The position numbers were made by a program, and so were the translations under genes. The notes below the pieces were generated by a model. The model searched no databases. It worked only from the letters and a program-made list of their open reading frames with translations, and was not told the DNA's origin. DNA of 64,000 nt, taken from positions 90,455-154,454 of the forward strand of contig JAAOMT010000275.1 of the NCBI GenBank assembly GCA_016748015.1, in the 5' to 3' direction. This DNA is from Geosiphon pyriformis. Lineage: Eukaryota; Glomeromycota; Glomeromycetes; Archaeosporales; Geosiphonaceae. Positions within the stretch are counted from its first letter, which is position 1. The number at the start of each line of letters is the position of its first letter. Positions 43,839-55,557 of this stretch are shown one piece after another.

Positions 43839-44673
43839 TGTTACTTATAAAAAAGAAAACAGATATAAAAAAATAGTAGGCCAATAAGAAAGTAGTAGTT
43901 AGTACGTGAGCATATTGCTCAGCAATATGGAGCAATGTCAAAAATCACAGCACATTGCTTAGCAATATAGAGCAATGTCAAAAAAATATGGCACATTGCT
44001 AAGCAATATGAGCATTACTTAAGAAATTATAGCACATTGCTCGAAAATGTGAGTGATTTTGTCAAATTATGTATATATAGTGGTAGCATTAGAAATAGAA
44101 AAGACAGACCTCTCAGTTTAGATTTTAATCTGAACAGCCTTTTTACTCACAAATATTAATAAATAATTATTTGCTATCTTAATCTATTCTTACTATCAAC
44201 ACTTCATGTTAATAGTAATTGATACTTAAGTACACTAAAACAATAGCTCTTGATCATGGCTATTGATGGGATACTAACTTACAATTGCTTTTGTTATTTT
44301 TTTTATCTTCTTTTATTTTATTTTTTCTTTTGTTATTTCCATGATTTTACTAAATTGATTAAAGATTAAGTGCTAAGATACAGATGTCATAGTGACTGGT
44401 AAAAGATCTGTAAAACAAGGGTAAAACACTTATAGATTTGAAAATAGCTTACCAAGAGAATTACTGGCCACCATGCTAAGAAAAAAATTTGACAGAATTG
44501 TGATTCTGGGAGGCTACTGAAAACAATTGTTAAATCTCTGTTCATTATACAAAGGACTTTACAACAAACCTTCAGATCAATAAAACCTTCAGATATCTAC
44601 ACCAAAGTACCAATTAAGCACCAAGTTACAGATTTGTTATTTGCTTTGAGACCCCAAATAATCATCTGTAACA
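43839..44673 (+). repeat. Ty3-2 5' LTR
   Basis: TGTTACTTATAAAAAAG...ATCTGTAACA. It contains a palindrome array (43912-44041) and a TATA-like tatatata near 44074. The right LTR (54327-55148) is collinear throughout. Confidence 0.9.
43912..44041 (+). repeat. ATTGCT-N-AGCAAT palindromes at ~41-bp spacing in U3
   Basis: Perfect inverted repeats: ATATTGCT-C-AGCAATAT (43912-43928), ATTGCT-T-AGCAAT (43954-43966) and ATTGCT-A-AGCAAT (43995-44007). A half site ATTGCT follows at 44036. The ATTGCT starts are 40, 41 and 41 bp apart, with extra agcaatg half sites between them. The right LTR has a shortened version near 54400-54515. Confidence 0.85.
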
Positions 44674-44690
44674 TTTGGTGCTCCCTGTGA
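44674..44690 (+). other. Ty3-2 primer-binding site
   Basis: TTTGGTGCTCCCTGTGAG follows the LTR end directly. The first ten bases equal the Ty3-1 site. Confidence 0.7.
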
Positions 44691-44749
44691 GGTATAATCC
44701 TACAGAGAACTAGTACCAACAACTCCATCCAAACAGTGGCAGAATTCAA

Positions 44750-46152
44750 AGAAATAGGAACAAACCACTTGGGATTTGTGAAATCTTTATTCTAACACTA
44801 TCATATTCATCTCGGATTAACAAATAATAGTTGGCCAACAGAATTAGCTTTCAATTGCTATGTTAATGAAAGAATTGTATACTATTTAGGAGGCCAAAGA
44901 GATCCAGAATCCACCTTCAACAACTTCTTTAATGAATTGCTCCAAAGCACCACTCTTTCACAAAACTATCTATTTGCACTTCTAATTACAGAAATAAACA
45001 GGGAAATTAAAAAATACACTAAACAGAGATTTCTTATCACTTTTGCTGACAAAGAAAATGGAAGATTACAAACACCAGCAGGAATACCAAAGCAAATCCA
45101 ACTACCCACTTGGAAGAAACAAAGATTTGATTCATCTGCTAATCCATCATATCACCACACACCCAAAAGCACTATTAATATAATAAGCATAGCTACAGCA
45201 AGCATGACAACACTGCTAAACAAAATCTCATTTCAAAGTAAACAAAAGAGAGCAGAGTTATTAGGAACATATGGCAATTTTTTCAAGCGATTTAAATCAC
45301 AATCTTCAATGCCATTAGGAATTTGATTACTACCATTACAACCAGATTTCGGAGCCATTAGTCCTTGGGAAATAACTGACTCTGAGGAAAAAAAGAGTAG
45401 TAATCAGGAAGTTAACAAGCAAAATCTGATCCTAGAAAATTCAGAAATTAAAACTCCAGTTAATTAAACTCCAAAAAATCAGAACAATCAAAACCCTAAC
45501 GTAATTAACCAACACTTATCTCCAGTAATTGTGATCAATTCACCACCAGCACCACCAATTGCTGGACAGCAACAATAGTCACAACTGCTACTCTAATAAC
45601 AAATTCAGCAGCAACCACAACAACAACCAATGGCTTATGCTTCAATTACTAAAATAGAGAAATTTACCAGCAAAAAGGACAATGCCCAAGTATGGCTTAA
45701 TGATATGGAAAAAGCCATCGCAGCTAATAGATGGAATGACAACAGAGCCCTTCAAACAATTTTCTATTTTCTACAGGATACCACCAACTCATGGTATTAG
45801 AGTTTAGCCATTAAACCTCAAACATTCCAGGAATTTAAAACTGTATTCTTGAAATATTTCAGTAATAATAACAGCATTAATTATCTGGCCAACACTTTCA
45901 CTAAATTAAACAGAAAGAAACTGAAGCAGTTACTACTTACTTGGGATGCTTCCACAGGAACTTATGCTAAATTCAAGCAATTCAGACTGATTATTTTACA
46001 GCACCACAGATCTTAAACCAGTTCATTCATGGACTGCACAGTAGTCTTCTTCAATGCATATGCCCAATGCACTCACAAACTCTCCAAAATGCAGTTATCA
46101 ATGTGAGAGATTTTGAATCAGCAGAACTTAAAATAAACTATGTTCAAGCCGT
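44750..46152 (+). pseudogene. Ty3-2 gag, N-terminal part
   Basis: Open from 44937 to 45326 (LLQSTTLSQNYLFALLITEI), then a Gln/Pro-rich stretch (near 45560-45630, two stops). Then a capsid-like core matching Ty3-1: ITKIEKFTSKKDNAQVWLND, EKAIAANRWNDNRALQTIFYF, PQTFQEFKTVFLKYFSNNNS. A frame change lies near 45920. It is interrupted after the QAV codons by the solo LTR and resumes at 47532. Confidence 0.75.
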
Positions 46153-47527
46153 TGTTACCAGTGGTTTTTGTTAATATTAGAGAACATTTCTTAGCTCAAC
46201 TGATAACACACATTACCATGATTATGCTACTGACTATAGCATATCATGGATGTATGGACTATTTTAGTAGGTGAAAGAGCAAAAAGAGGTACATGATAAA
46301 GTCATTAAAAGTGAAAGAAAGTATTGTCATTATTATTTGTTTTTGGGCAAGAACCAGTCTTAAGTATTTAAAAAGGGGAAAAAAAGTCACATCTCTTTAT
46401 ATGTATCAGAAGCACAATTAGCAATGAGGAGAAACCAAAACTACTTAAGAAAATCATAACCAGAATTTTTTCAATTAATCATCAAAAGAGTGTGGTATTC
46501 AAATGTTCACTTTGAAAACAAAGTTATAGGAATTATAAAAAGAATTATGAAAGTCAAACATAACTGAAATAGATTTTGCTTAAACTTTTTATTGTTAAGA
46601 CCACTCTCTAATAATATGATACTTTATTACTTATTTTTATATTTAACAACTTGTTTGGTGAAACAAAACTTAATGTAAAATAGTAATAACACATAATTTG
46701 AAAGATCAGAAGTAATAGAACAACTTAAAATAGTAATAACAAGTAAGTAAAAGATTATAAACAATGTGATTCCAAATAGTGATAAGAAATATGGAAAGAC
46801 ATACTTAAGATTGTAATGACAAGTATTTAGAGCATAAAAAGGGAAGAGAGAATGTAAGGAGTAGAGAAAAGGACTAACTGCTCACTATAAAACTATAGTA
46901 AAGAGTTGGCTCAGTATTGAACTGATGCTTTCTTGAGCTAACAGAGAGACTGTATATATAGCTAAATTACATCAGATCTACATATTATATTAGAACTATT
47001 TAAAATACATCAATTATTTATATACATTTAATTAATCAATTCATGATAAGCTTACTCGGCCTGTTATTTATCCAAGAGCTAGTAATTTAGATGATCAGTT
47101 TTTAGATGGCTGGATCTAGAACATTGATTGTAAATCAATGATACCAATTGTAATTATGATCAACATAATCAGAAGTAGATTAATTAATTATATTTCTTGA
47201 TAACAACTTTTAACTATTGATCACAGATCTGGAATGTTAGATTGTTCCAATAAAGGCATATGAGAATTTTGGAACATAACAAAACTTGTTGTTATCTGAT
47301 TACATGTGTCAATCATTCATTTCTATTGGTGTTTAGTTAAACTGTTGGATTGTACCATATTTCTTTGTTGTAATTAGATTGATTGCTGATCATTTATTTC
47401 CAGATTGCCAGCTGATTTTGTTGATTAAGTGCAATGATGTAAGTCTTTTTTGGATGATTTTAATGTTAATTTTCATTATATGTGTTGTAATTTTTGCATT
47501 GAAAAGTGTAAAAATCTTCCAGTAATA
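46153..47527 (+). repeat. Solo LTR (1,375 bp) inserted in Ty3-2 gag
   Basis: TGTTACCAGTGG...CCAGTAATA (TA for CA). Flanks ccgt (46149-46152) and ctgt (47528-47531), one C/T apart. Removing it restores the gag reading ...CAA GCC GTT AAC CTA GTC ATG. It has a TATA-like tatatata near 46955. No internal genes. It is longer than, and not obviously the same as, the other LTR families here. Confidence 0.7.
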
Positions 47528-47531
47528 CTGT

Positions 47532-48340
47532 TAACCTAGTCATGAATGGATTATCTAACTTGGATTCCAAATTGAAACAACTTAGTGAATTAATTAATCA
47601 GAAATTGAAAGGATACTTAGTTGACAATCGCACAATTTATCAATCACCACAATGGTGCAATAATCCAGGAAACACAAATTATTTCTAAAATCAGTTACAT
47701 TCATTATTAAATCAGCCATGGCAACAAAAAACGCATGTCTGCCATAACTGTGATAAACAAAGCCACATTAGAGCCGACTGCCAATCTTATAATAATTATT
47801 CATGATCGGAAAATTAATATTGAAACCTCAATTGCTGGTTTCAAGCTCCGAATTATCAACCCAACCTAGCACCATATCAACTGAATTACCTACTTATGAC
47901 ACAACAGCCAATCTATTAACCACCAACTTATCAGCCAACAAACCCCATCATTTATCAACCACAGTCTCAACCTATTTATTAATCACAGCCTCAGATAATT
48001 CATCAGCCCCAACCAATTTAAACACCACCACAGAACTTACCTCAAAATGGAACCCAAAGGCCAAGATTGACACAACAAAGCTGAAAATTATTGATAATAG
48101 TTTATCAACTAATTCTCAGTTCCTCGACACAACAATTGGGATTCTGACAACAGAATTCGGACACCAGATATGCCCAAAATCTGAATTCCCAACACTATTT
48201 AAGTCTTCTGATTACCCCAGAATACACCACATTCAACAACCCAGAATCCAGCCAGAAACAGTCACTTACTAGCAATATTCCACCAATAACCATCTCCTAC
48301 AACAAATCCTTAGCAGCTATTTTTTCTTTTGAACTTAAGA
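47532..48340 (+). pseudogene. Ty3-2 gag, C-terminal part with zinc knuckle
   Basis: VMNGLSNLDSKLKQLSELI (coiled-coil-like, as Ty3-1 KIDQLTKKVENYF). Then the CCHC knuckle CHNCDKQSHIRADC (47740-47781, CX2CX4HX4C), then a Gln/Pro/Tyr-rich stretch with several TAA/TAG where CAA/CAG repeats are expected. Leads to protease. Confidence 0.8.
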
Positions 48341-48830
48341 AAACCACGACAGTCCCATTATTCAGTGGAGCCACTCTTGACACCAAACTGTTCACCACCA
48401 TGTATACTGATGCAAAGATTAATGGTCATGCCATTAAGTTGATACTAGACAGTAGATTAGCTGGCAGCATCATTACATGACAACTCATGGACCAATTAGG
48501 TCATCAAGTTAATCATGCTGCTAGTGCTCACATAATTACTGCTGATGGGGCAACTAAAACTCCTATTGGTGAAATTGATGACTTCCCTTTTGAAGTTAAT
48601 GGTATCATTATTTTCATCAAAGTTCTAGTAATAGAAGTAACTCAATATTAGACATTGGTAGGAAATAACTGGTTATCTAAAACCAATGTCATACTTGACT
48701 GGACGATGCAAGAACTCCAATTCAGCCAGAATGGTCAACACACACGAGTACCAGCCACATGTGGCCATTTCAAAACCCCCAACATGCCAGCATCTCTTAT
48801 TAAATTTGAGAAAGAAGAAAAAAAACCTAC
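48340..48830 (+). pseudogene. Ty3-2 aspartic protease (catalytic Gly lost)
   Basis: LILDSRLAGSIIT near 48437-48475: the DSG triad reads DSR, a G-to-A change, as in Ty3-3. Then HIITADGATKTPIGEIDDF, VLVIEVTQY and LVGNNWLSKTNVILDW. Aligned throughout with Ty3-1. Stops at 48478 and near 48649. Confidence 0.82.
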
Positions 48831-49750
48831 CTGAGAAGCCTATCAAGTGTCCTGGACCAACAAAGACCACAACAAGTTGCTGCCAATACTCTCCTGAGAC
48901 AACAACAACAAAGGAAAGCAGAAAGAAGAACTTATCTGGAACACTGACCAATTCTAAGAAACCAACCACAATTCAGAAAAACTGATAACTTGGGAATGAG
49001 ATGAAAAAAAGAAAAGGAAAGGAAAAACAAAGGAAAAAGAATTATTACCAACTGCCCTTTACACCTCTTACACATATACACCACCACAATAATCAAGTTA
49101 TCATTAACCAAAGCTAATATGCATTGATTGCAGCAAGAAATTGTTATTAATGAACACATGCTGTGGTAACAATGAAAAATATCAAATGGTGACTAAATTT
49201 TACTGTTATACGTGTATCATAGAACACTTTGGATGACCAAAATGACAAGAAAAATGGGACAACAAACCTTGTCTAGCTTGTGGGGAAATCTTACTTAACA
49301 AAGGATTGTGGAATAACATTCTTGGTCAAGGAGAAATGTGTGACACTTTGTGCCAGTATACGATCTTCATTAGCAATTGGGTCAAGAAAAAGACACCAAT
49401 CAAAGCCACCTGGAGAAGAACTGTATAGTGATTAGACAATTGTCCACATGATGACAACAAAATATGGAGAATGGCAATAACCAAGATAGAAGGAACATTA
49501 CCTGAAAAAATCAGAAAAATCAAAAACAACTCCCCAGAATTCATAAAACTTGACTGAGACTCAGAACCAGTCATAAATCTTCTAGACCCAAAACAATTTC
49601 ATGAACACTACTAGGAATTAGCACCCACTAGAGAAGAGCAGGAGCAATGCCTAAAACAATTGAATACTTGACTATGTCAATACTGCTTAATTCTCTGTGA
49701 CTTCCAATATTGTAATGAGTATGATTTCATTTACAATTCACCACCACACA
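48830..49750 (+). pseudogene. Ty3-2 Cys-rich region between protease and dUTPase
   Basis: Same Cys layout as Ty3-1: CIDCSKKLLLMNTCC (~49116), FYCYTC, then EKWDNKPCLACGEIL (~49250-49295), MCDTLCQY (~49337), and LCQYCLILCDFQYC (~49673-49714). The Trp in EKWDN shows what the TAG/TAA of Ty3-1/Ty3-3 replaced. A Lys-rich insert (KKKRKGKTKEKE near 49000) precedes it. Several TGA/TAG stops. Function unknown. Confidence 0.68.
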
Positions 49751-49929
49751 TGATCTACACAATCCCAGAGAAAAAAGAACCAATCAGCAGTTGTGCATTA
49801 GAATTGGAATCAACTTTCAATTCCAATTCAAACTCTGACAATGATGATGACAAAACCAACAGTTCTAGCTTCGCTCAATATAGCAATGAAAACTATGACA
49901 ATTCAAACTTCAATTTAAACCCTGAAACA

Positions 49930-50490
49930 TTTATCGCACTTTCTGACTTCACCAAGGAACAGGAGCTTAAATGGTTTAGCAATAATAGTGAAGGTATTAT
50001 GCTAGAATGCACATATGATACTGATACAGGATTTGATCTGAGATATCCAGGAAAAAATGCCATAAAAATGGAACTCTATTTGTGTACCTGTATTAATCTC
50101 AAAATAGCATTGGAAATTTTAGCAACAACAATGGTCCAGTTGGTATCTAGGAGTAGCTTAGCAAAAAAAAGAATCAACATCAAAGGAGGAATAATTAATA
50201 CAAAATATGTAGGAAATATTATTGCTATACTACAAAATGACTTAAAAAAGACCTATACCATAAAGCCAAATAAAAAAATAGCACAAGCAATATTCCTGCC
50301 TTTGGTGAAAATAGCTCAGTTAATATTAGTGGGAAACAGGAAAGAGTTAGGAATTACTACTAGAGGGATACAGGGATTCGGATTAACAGATAGAATAGAC
50401 ATATCAGTTAATATGGCAGAGGAAGAGGTTATTGACAAAAGAGAAACTATCTCAATCCGTCAATCAATTTTCATTCCACCATATAACTAG
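49930..50490 (+). pseudogene. Ty3-2 dUTPase domain
   Basis: Within an open stretch 49750-50490. Motif 1 TYDTDTGFDLRYPG (~50008-50049), 2 SRSSLAKKRINI (~50145-50178), 3 GGIINTKYVGNIIAIL (catalytic Asp read as Asn), 4 KKIAQAIFLPL (~50275), 5 RGIQGFGLTDR (~50362-50395, Ser-Thr-Gly altered). Preceded by an acidic Ser/Asn-rich linker (49800-49930). Probably inactive because of motif 3. Same position as in Ty3-1. Confidence 0.85.
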
Positions 50491-50493
50491 TAT

Positions 50494-50784
50494 ATGTTAG
50501 CCATAAAAAGAAAAGTAAAGAATCAAGCTCAGTTGTTTGAAGCAGAAGTCACCATTTGCGAATCAGGAGAAATTGGACTCACTAATCTCTACATATCAGC
50601 CAAAAGCCCCAAAAATATTAAAATTCCCATTTACAACACAACCAAAAATGTTATTGAAATACCAAAAAGAACCATCATTGAATACTTAACCACTGAAATT
50701 GAGGATCAACCACCAAACTACATTCCAGATTTTCCACAGCTTTGTAGATATATAGATATCACATCACAAACCATTTATGGATAA
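50494..50784 (+). pseudogene. Ty3-2 linker between dUTPase and RT
   Basis: 96 codons in the dUTPase frame after a TAG (50488-50490): LTNLYISAKSPKNIKIPIYN, VIEIPKRTIIEYLTTEIED. It corresponds to the Ty3-3 stretch IPERMKKFRVIFYNPNNYLI, a beta-rich pre-RT segment. No known motif. Confidence 0.6.
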
Positions 50785-50856
50785 AGCAAATATTATCTGC
50801 TCCAACTGGAACAATTAGAACAGATGAATTTGGGAAATTTATATCCACTTTAATGA

Positions 50857-52230
50857 ATGCAACTTAAGATATTACTCAACAATTTTAATGACATCTTTGC
50901 CAGTGAAAATGAATTTGGCAGAACTAATATAATCCAGCACCAGATCAAGACTGAAGATACAATGCCAATAAAACAAAGAGCATATAGAGTACCACCAATT
51001 AACCATGAAATCATCCATCAAGAAATCAATCAGATGCTTGACAACAGGCTAATTCAGCCATCAATGAGTCCATGATCATCACCAATAGTACTAGTTCAGA
51101 AAAAAAATGGAAAAATCTATTTTTGTGTAGATTATCGAAAACTGAATGAAGTAACTAAAAGTAATAGTTATTTAATGCCAAAAATTCAAGAATTATTTGA
51201 TGCTTTTGGAGGAAATAAATGGTTCTCAACACTGGATTTAGATAATGGTTACTGGCAAGTAGCCATGAACCCAGCTGACAAAAAAAAACAGCATTTACTA
51301 CAAGAGAGGGAAATTTTGAGTTTGAAGTTATGTCATTTGGCTTGATAAACGCTTCAGCAACATTCCAATAACTTATGAAAATTGTCTATACTGGATTACT
51401 ATGGAAATCAGTAGTTATATACTCGAATGACACCAATGTGTTCTCAAAAACATTTGATAATCATCTGCATCATCTACAACAAATGTTCGAAAGATTAAAA
51501 AGAGCCAGATTAAAGCTAAATGCCACTAAATGCTTTTTTGGAAAAATGGAACTCAAATTTTTGGGACATGTTGTGAGCAAAGATGGTATTAAAACAGATC
51601 TAGATAAGATAGAGACTGTTAAAAACTTTCCAGTACCAAATAATCTCACAGAATTGAGAGCATTCTTGGGATTTGCTGGATACTACCACCACTTTATCAA
51701 AGACTTTTCCAAAATAGCTTAACCACTGCACCAGTTTCAAACAAAGAACACCAAGTATAAATAGACAGAAACCCAGTAAAAAGCTTTTGATATCTTAAGA
51801 AGAAAGCTTATTCAAGCTCTAGTACTGATTTATCCAGATCATAGCAAGCCATTCATCATTACTACCAACACATCAGGTCAAGCATTGGAAACAGTACTAT
51901 CACAGAAAAGACCAAATAGAAGAGAACATCCAATAGCTTACACCAGTAAAAGCTTAAGTCCAGCTGAAAAAAACTATAGAACACCAGCATTAAAACACTT
52001 AGCAATCTATTGGACAGTCATAAAATAGAAAAAATACTTGAGTCAAAAGTTCAAAATATATATAGATTACAAAAAATTGACTTCAATCCAGAAGCAAGAA
52101 TTTGGAGACAACTGTTATGTCAGATAGAAAATAGAACTTTCATCATTCAATTATACAGTACATTATAAAAAAAGAAAAAACAATGGAAATGCTGACAGTT
52201 TGTCGCAAATGAGACAAATCTAAAAACACT
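50857..52230 (+). pseudogene. Ty3-2 reverse transcriptase and RNase H (active-site changes)
   Basis: LLNNFNDIFASENEFG, EIIHQEINQMLDNRLIQPSM, CVDYRKLNEVTKSNSY, FSTLDLDNGYWQVAMNP. Then a frameshift in an A run near 51285. The catalytic box is VIYSNDTNVF (~51415), with the first Asp now Asn. GIKTDLDKIETVKNF and AFLGFAGYYHHFIKDFSKIA follow. RNase H begins ITTNTSGQAL, where Asp of TTDAS is Asn. It ends NADSLSQMRQI. All active-site changes are G-to-A. Confidence 0.85.
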
Positions 52231-52429
52231 TCAACCCAAAAATATAACAAAAAATGAATATACAAAAATACCAATAACTTCAATATTATATAAATACTCA
52301 ATTGTTTAAAGAGAAATTATCTCAAAAAGAACAAAACAATATAAAACAACAATCAAAATATTTTATCAATCATCAAAATATACTTTACTAGAAAAACAGA
52401 CCAGTCAACAAGAGTAATTACAGAACCGG

Positions 52430-53620
52430 AAAAAGAAACAATATTGTTCAATATGCACTCAGATCTAACAGCAGGACATTTTCATAAAGAAGCAACCATA
52501 GAAAAAACTAGAAAAAGATACTATTGGCTATCAATATATTCAAATATCATCCAATATGTTCAAAATTGTGATGCTTGTTAGAGAAGAGAAGGAACAAAAC
52601 CCAGTAAACCATTAAGACCAATCAAAGTAGAACAACTATTTGATCACATTGGAATTGACTTAGTTGGATCATTAACAATTACCAGCAGAGGCAACAGATA
52701 TATTGCAGTAGCCATGGACTATCTCACTAAATGGCCAGAAGCAAAAGCCATTCAAAGAGCAAATGCAAAATTCATTGCCAAATTCATTCATCAAAATCTG
52801 ATCTGTCAACACAAATGTCCAAAAAAATTATTATCAGATCAAGAAACTCACTTTGTAAATAGAACATTAGCAGAATTAAGCCAAAGATTTGGAATAAAAA
52901 GACCACTATCATTACTATACTATTCATAAACAAATGGGTTAGTGAAAAGATTCAACAGAATACTGTGTAAAGCAATAGCCAAAATTAGCCAAGAAAATCA
53001 GAACGAATGAGATTTGTTTATATCATCAGTATTATTTGCTTATCAGACAATGAAACAAAATACCACACAAGCAACACCATTTGAATTAGTATACAGTAGA
53101 ACAGCAACATTACCAGTTGAGATAAAGATCAATACATATCTAACTGAACCAATAACAAAAGATAATTTCCAAGAAACATTGTTGAAAAAAACATATGACT
53201 TAATGGAAACACTAGAAAACAAATGACAAAAAGCAGTTGATAACATCCAAAAGTCACAAGAAAAGCAAAAAGAACGACACAATAATCAACTACCAGATAA
53301 ACCAGTGAATTCAAGATTAGAGACAAAGTACTTTTACATCATACCAAAGTGGAAAAACAATGGAGTGGAAAATTTGACTCCAAATGAGACAAACCATTTC
53401 ACATAGAAGAAATTCTAGGAAATAGAGCTTATAAATTAAGATAGGACAACAAAATTTTAACCAAAGCAGTACATGGTGATCGACTGAAACCATATTACTA
53501 GATAGTATTATCATCCACCAATAACATTTCACAACTGAAAGTACAAAAAATACTAGTTCAATCAGATGAGATTTTACGAGATCTGGAACCAATTATAGTT
53601 ATTAAACCAAACACATCAAA
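52430..53620 (+). pseudogene. Ty3-2 integrase (catalytic Glu lost)
   Basis: Zinc finger NMHSDLTAGHFHK...NCDAC (52453-52580). Core: VAMDYLTKWPEAKAIQ, LLSDQETHF, then LVKRFNRIL where the catalytic Glu (LVERFNR) is Lys by G-to-A. Then LFISSVLFAYQTMKQNTTQA and ATLPVEIKINTY; the C-terminal region is frameshifted after about 53290. DDE is broken. Confidence 0.85.
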
Positions 53621-53677
53621 TTGAACAACCAAAAGTATATAAAGACACAGTACACATGACAAAAGCAACCAAGAAAA

Positions 53678-54313
53678 ATGGAAATACCAAATTATATTCA
53701 CATTATAGCTCAACAATTGTTCCAGGCCTTAAGTCAACAACAGTTAGACATGGAAATTGTTATTAACAACCAAATAATTTGCTATCAAAAAACACAAAAA
53801 AAGACAAAAAATACACCATATCAGCAGCCACCAAAGAATGATAAAAACTGGATAGATAACTTAATAGAAAAAGTGAAAAACACTTTTGGAAAAATATCTA
53901 TTATGGCACCAACAGAAGAGCTTACAAAAAAAAATTGAAAGCAATGAACAGAACAACTTCCAATATCATATTGCTACTACCAGTTAAGTCAAAAGTTAAA
54001 TATTCAGAAGTTGTATATTAACAAATCCAAGAAAATATTCAACCAAGACATAATACAGCAAATTGAAGAATTTATCAGAAAAAAAACAAATTTAACACTA
54101 CATGTTAAAACAATATACCGATTACACAACATATTTCAGAACTATCCAGAAATACTGTTACATTCTAACATAGAAACCATAACCATTAACCAATGGGGAA
54201 GAATGAACAATACACAGGTAGAAGATGTAAGAAACAGAGTTGAACAAACAATACTTGAAAAAAAAGTACTAGAATTAATTCAAAACAAAGATTTTAATGG
54301 AGCTCAATATTAA
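53678..54313 (+). pseudogene. Ty3-2 3' accessory ORF (broken in the middle)
   Basis: Same position and similar length as the Ty3-1 3' ORF. 53678-53938 (MEIPNYIHIIAQQLFQALSQ) and 54011-54313 (KIFNQDIIQQIEEFIRKKTN; TIYRLHNIFQNYPEILLHSN; TINQWGRMNNTQVEDVRNRV). It shares the pattern ...R-L..-IF..-(N)..-IQ..-G and the terminal gagctca-encoded codons before the polypurine tract. Primary sequence has diverged strongly. A frame change lies between the two parts. Unknown function. Confidence 0.6.
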
Positions 54314-54326
54314 AAGAAAAAGATAA
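54314..54326 (+). other. Ty3-2 polypurine tract
   Basis: aagaaaaagataa immediately before the right LTR; preceded by tggagctcaat, as in the other elements. Confidence 0.6.
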
Positions 54327-55148
54327 TATTACTCATAAAAAAGAAAACAGATATAGAAAAATAGTAGACCAATAAGAAAGTAGTAGTTAGCACATAAGCA
54401 CATTGCTCAATAATGTGGAACAATATCAGAAATCATGACATATCACTCAGCAATGTAAAGCAATGTCAAGAAAATATGGCACATTGCTTAAGAAATTATA
54501 ACACATTGCTTGAGAATGTGAGTGATCTTGTAGAACCCAAATTATGTATATATAGTGGTAGTATTAGAAGTAAAAAAAACAGACCTCTTAGTTTAGATTT
54601 TAATCTGAGCAGCCTTTCCATTCACAAATATCAATAAATAATTATTCACTATCTTAATCCACTCCCACTATCAACACTTCATGTTAATAGTAATTGATAC
54701 TTAATTATACTAAAACAATAGCTCTTGATCACAGCTATTGATAGAATACTAATTTGCAATTGCTTTTGTTATTTTTTTTATCTTCTTTTATTTTATTTTT
54801 TCTTTTGTTATTTCCATGATTTTACTAAATTGATTAAGGATTAAGCACTAAGATACAGATGTCATAGTGACTGATAAAAGACCCGTGAAACAAGGGTAAA
54901 ACACTCATAGATTTAAGAATAGCTTACCAAGAGGATTACTGGCCACCATGCTAAGAAAAAAATTTGATGGAATTGCGATTCCAGGAGACTACTAAAAACA
55001 ATTGTTAAATCTCTGTTTATTATACAAAGGACTCTACAACAAACTTTTAGATTAATAAAACCTTCAGATATCTACACCAGAGTACCAATCAAGCACCAAG
55101 TTATGAATTTGTTATTTGCTTTGAGACCCCAAATAATTATCTGTAATA
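54327..55148 (+). repeat. Ty3-2 3' LTR
   Basis: 822 bp, TATTACTCATAAAAAAG...ATCTGTAATA. Both ends carry a TG-to-TA or CA-to-TA transition. Collinear with 43839-44673. One unit of the palindrome array is missing. Confidence 0.9.
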
Positions 55149-55557
55149 CTGGATATCTTAGATTATATCCAGCATCAATTTCATGTGCTTTTTTTGGTCT
55201 GATTCCTTGGCCATAGTTGTTGAAATATTTAAGTTGTAGGAGTAGTTGATTTTTAAGAAGATAGATAGAGGTGGTTGGTAGTTCTTTTACTAGTTCAGAT
55301 ACTTCAAATTTTATTTTATTTTCATCATTCTCATCTGGCAGGGGAATGCTAAGAGCATAGCATTTTAAACACCATTGGTCATTACAAGACATAACATATT
55401 CTTCACATAATTGAATGTTCATTTGCTCTAATTGTTGAATTTGAGCTTCTTTGATTAGGTATATATGACTTGCAATTTGGTAGTAGGTTTCTACTTCATC
55501 TTCATAATCAAATCCAGCTAATTTTATAGTATACTCAATATATTCAGCTTCATTCAT
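55149..55557 (-). pseudogene. Ty3-3 dUTPase N-terminal part and linker
   Basis: ASHIYLIKEAQIQQLEQMNI, LCEEYVMSCNDQWCLKCYAL, an acidic linker, then dUTPase motif 1 AHEIDAGYNLRYP, where Ty3-2 is inserted. It continues at 43838. The residues read beyond the motif at this end come from the Ty3-2 LTR and are not part of the protein. Confidence 0.88.

Larger units (their letters stand above)
43839..55148 (+). mobile_element. Ty3-2, Ty3/gypsy element with dUTPase, nested in Ty3-3
   Basis: LTRs 835 and 822 bp. Flanks ttgg (43835-43838) and ctgg (55149-55152), one transition apart. On the Ty3-3 strand this is CCAG, matching intact agatatCCAGgcaag of Ty3-1 dUTPase motif 1. Same gene order as Ty3-1 but much diverged. 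A solo LTR interrupts gag. Length without it is about 9.93 kb. Many stops; inactive. Confidence 0.9.

Noticed and set aside
43912-44041. Palindrome and U3 arrays as CRISPR or satellite arrays
   Set aside because: Short, confined to LTRs, no spacers; eukaryotic retroelement context.
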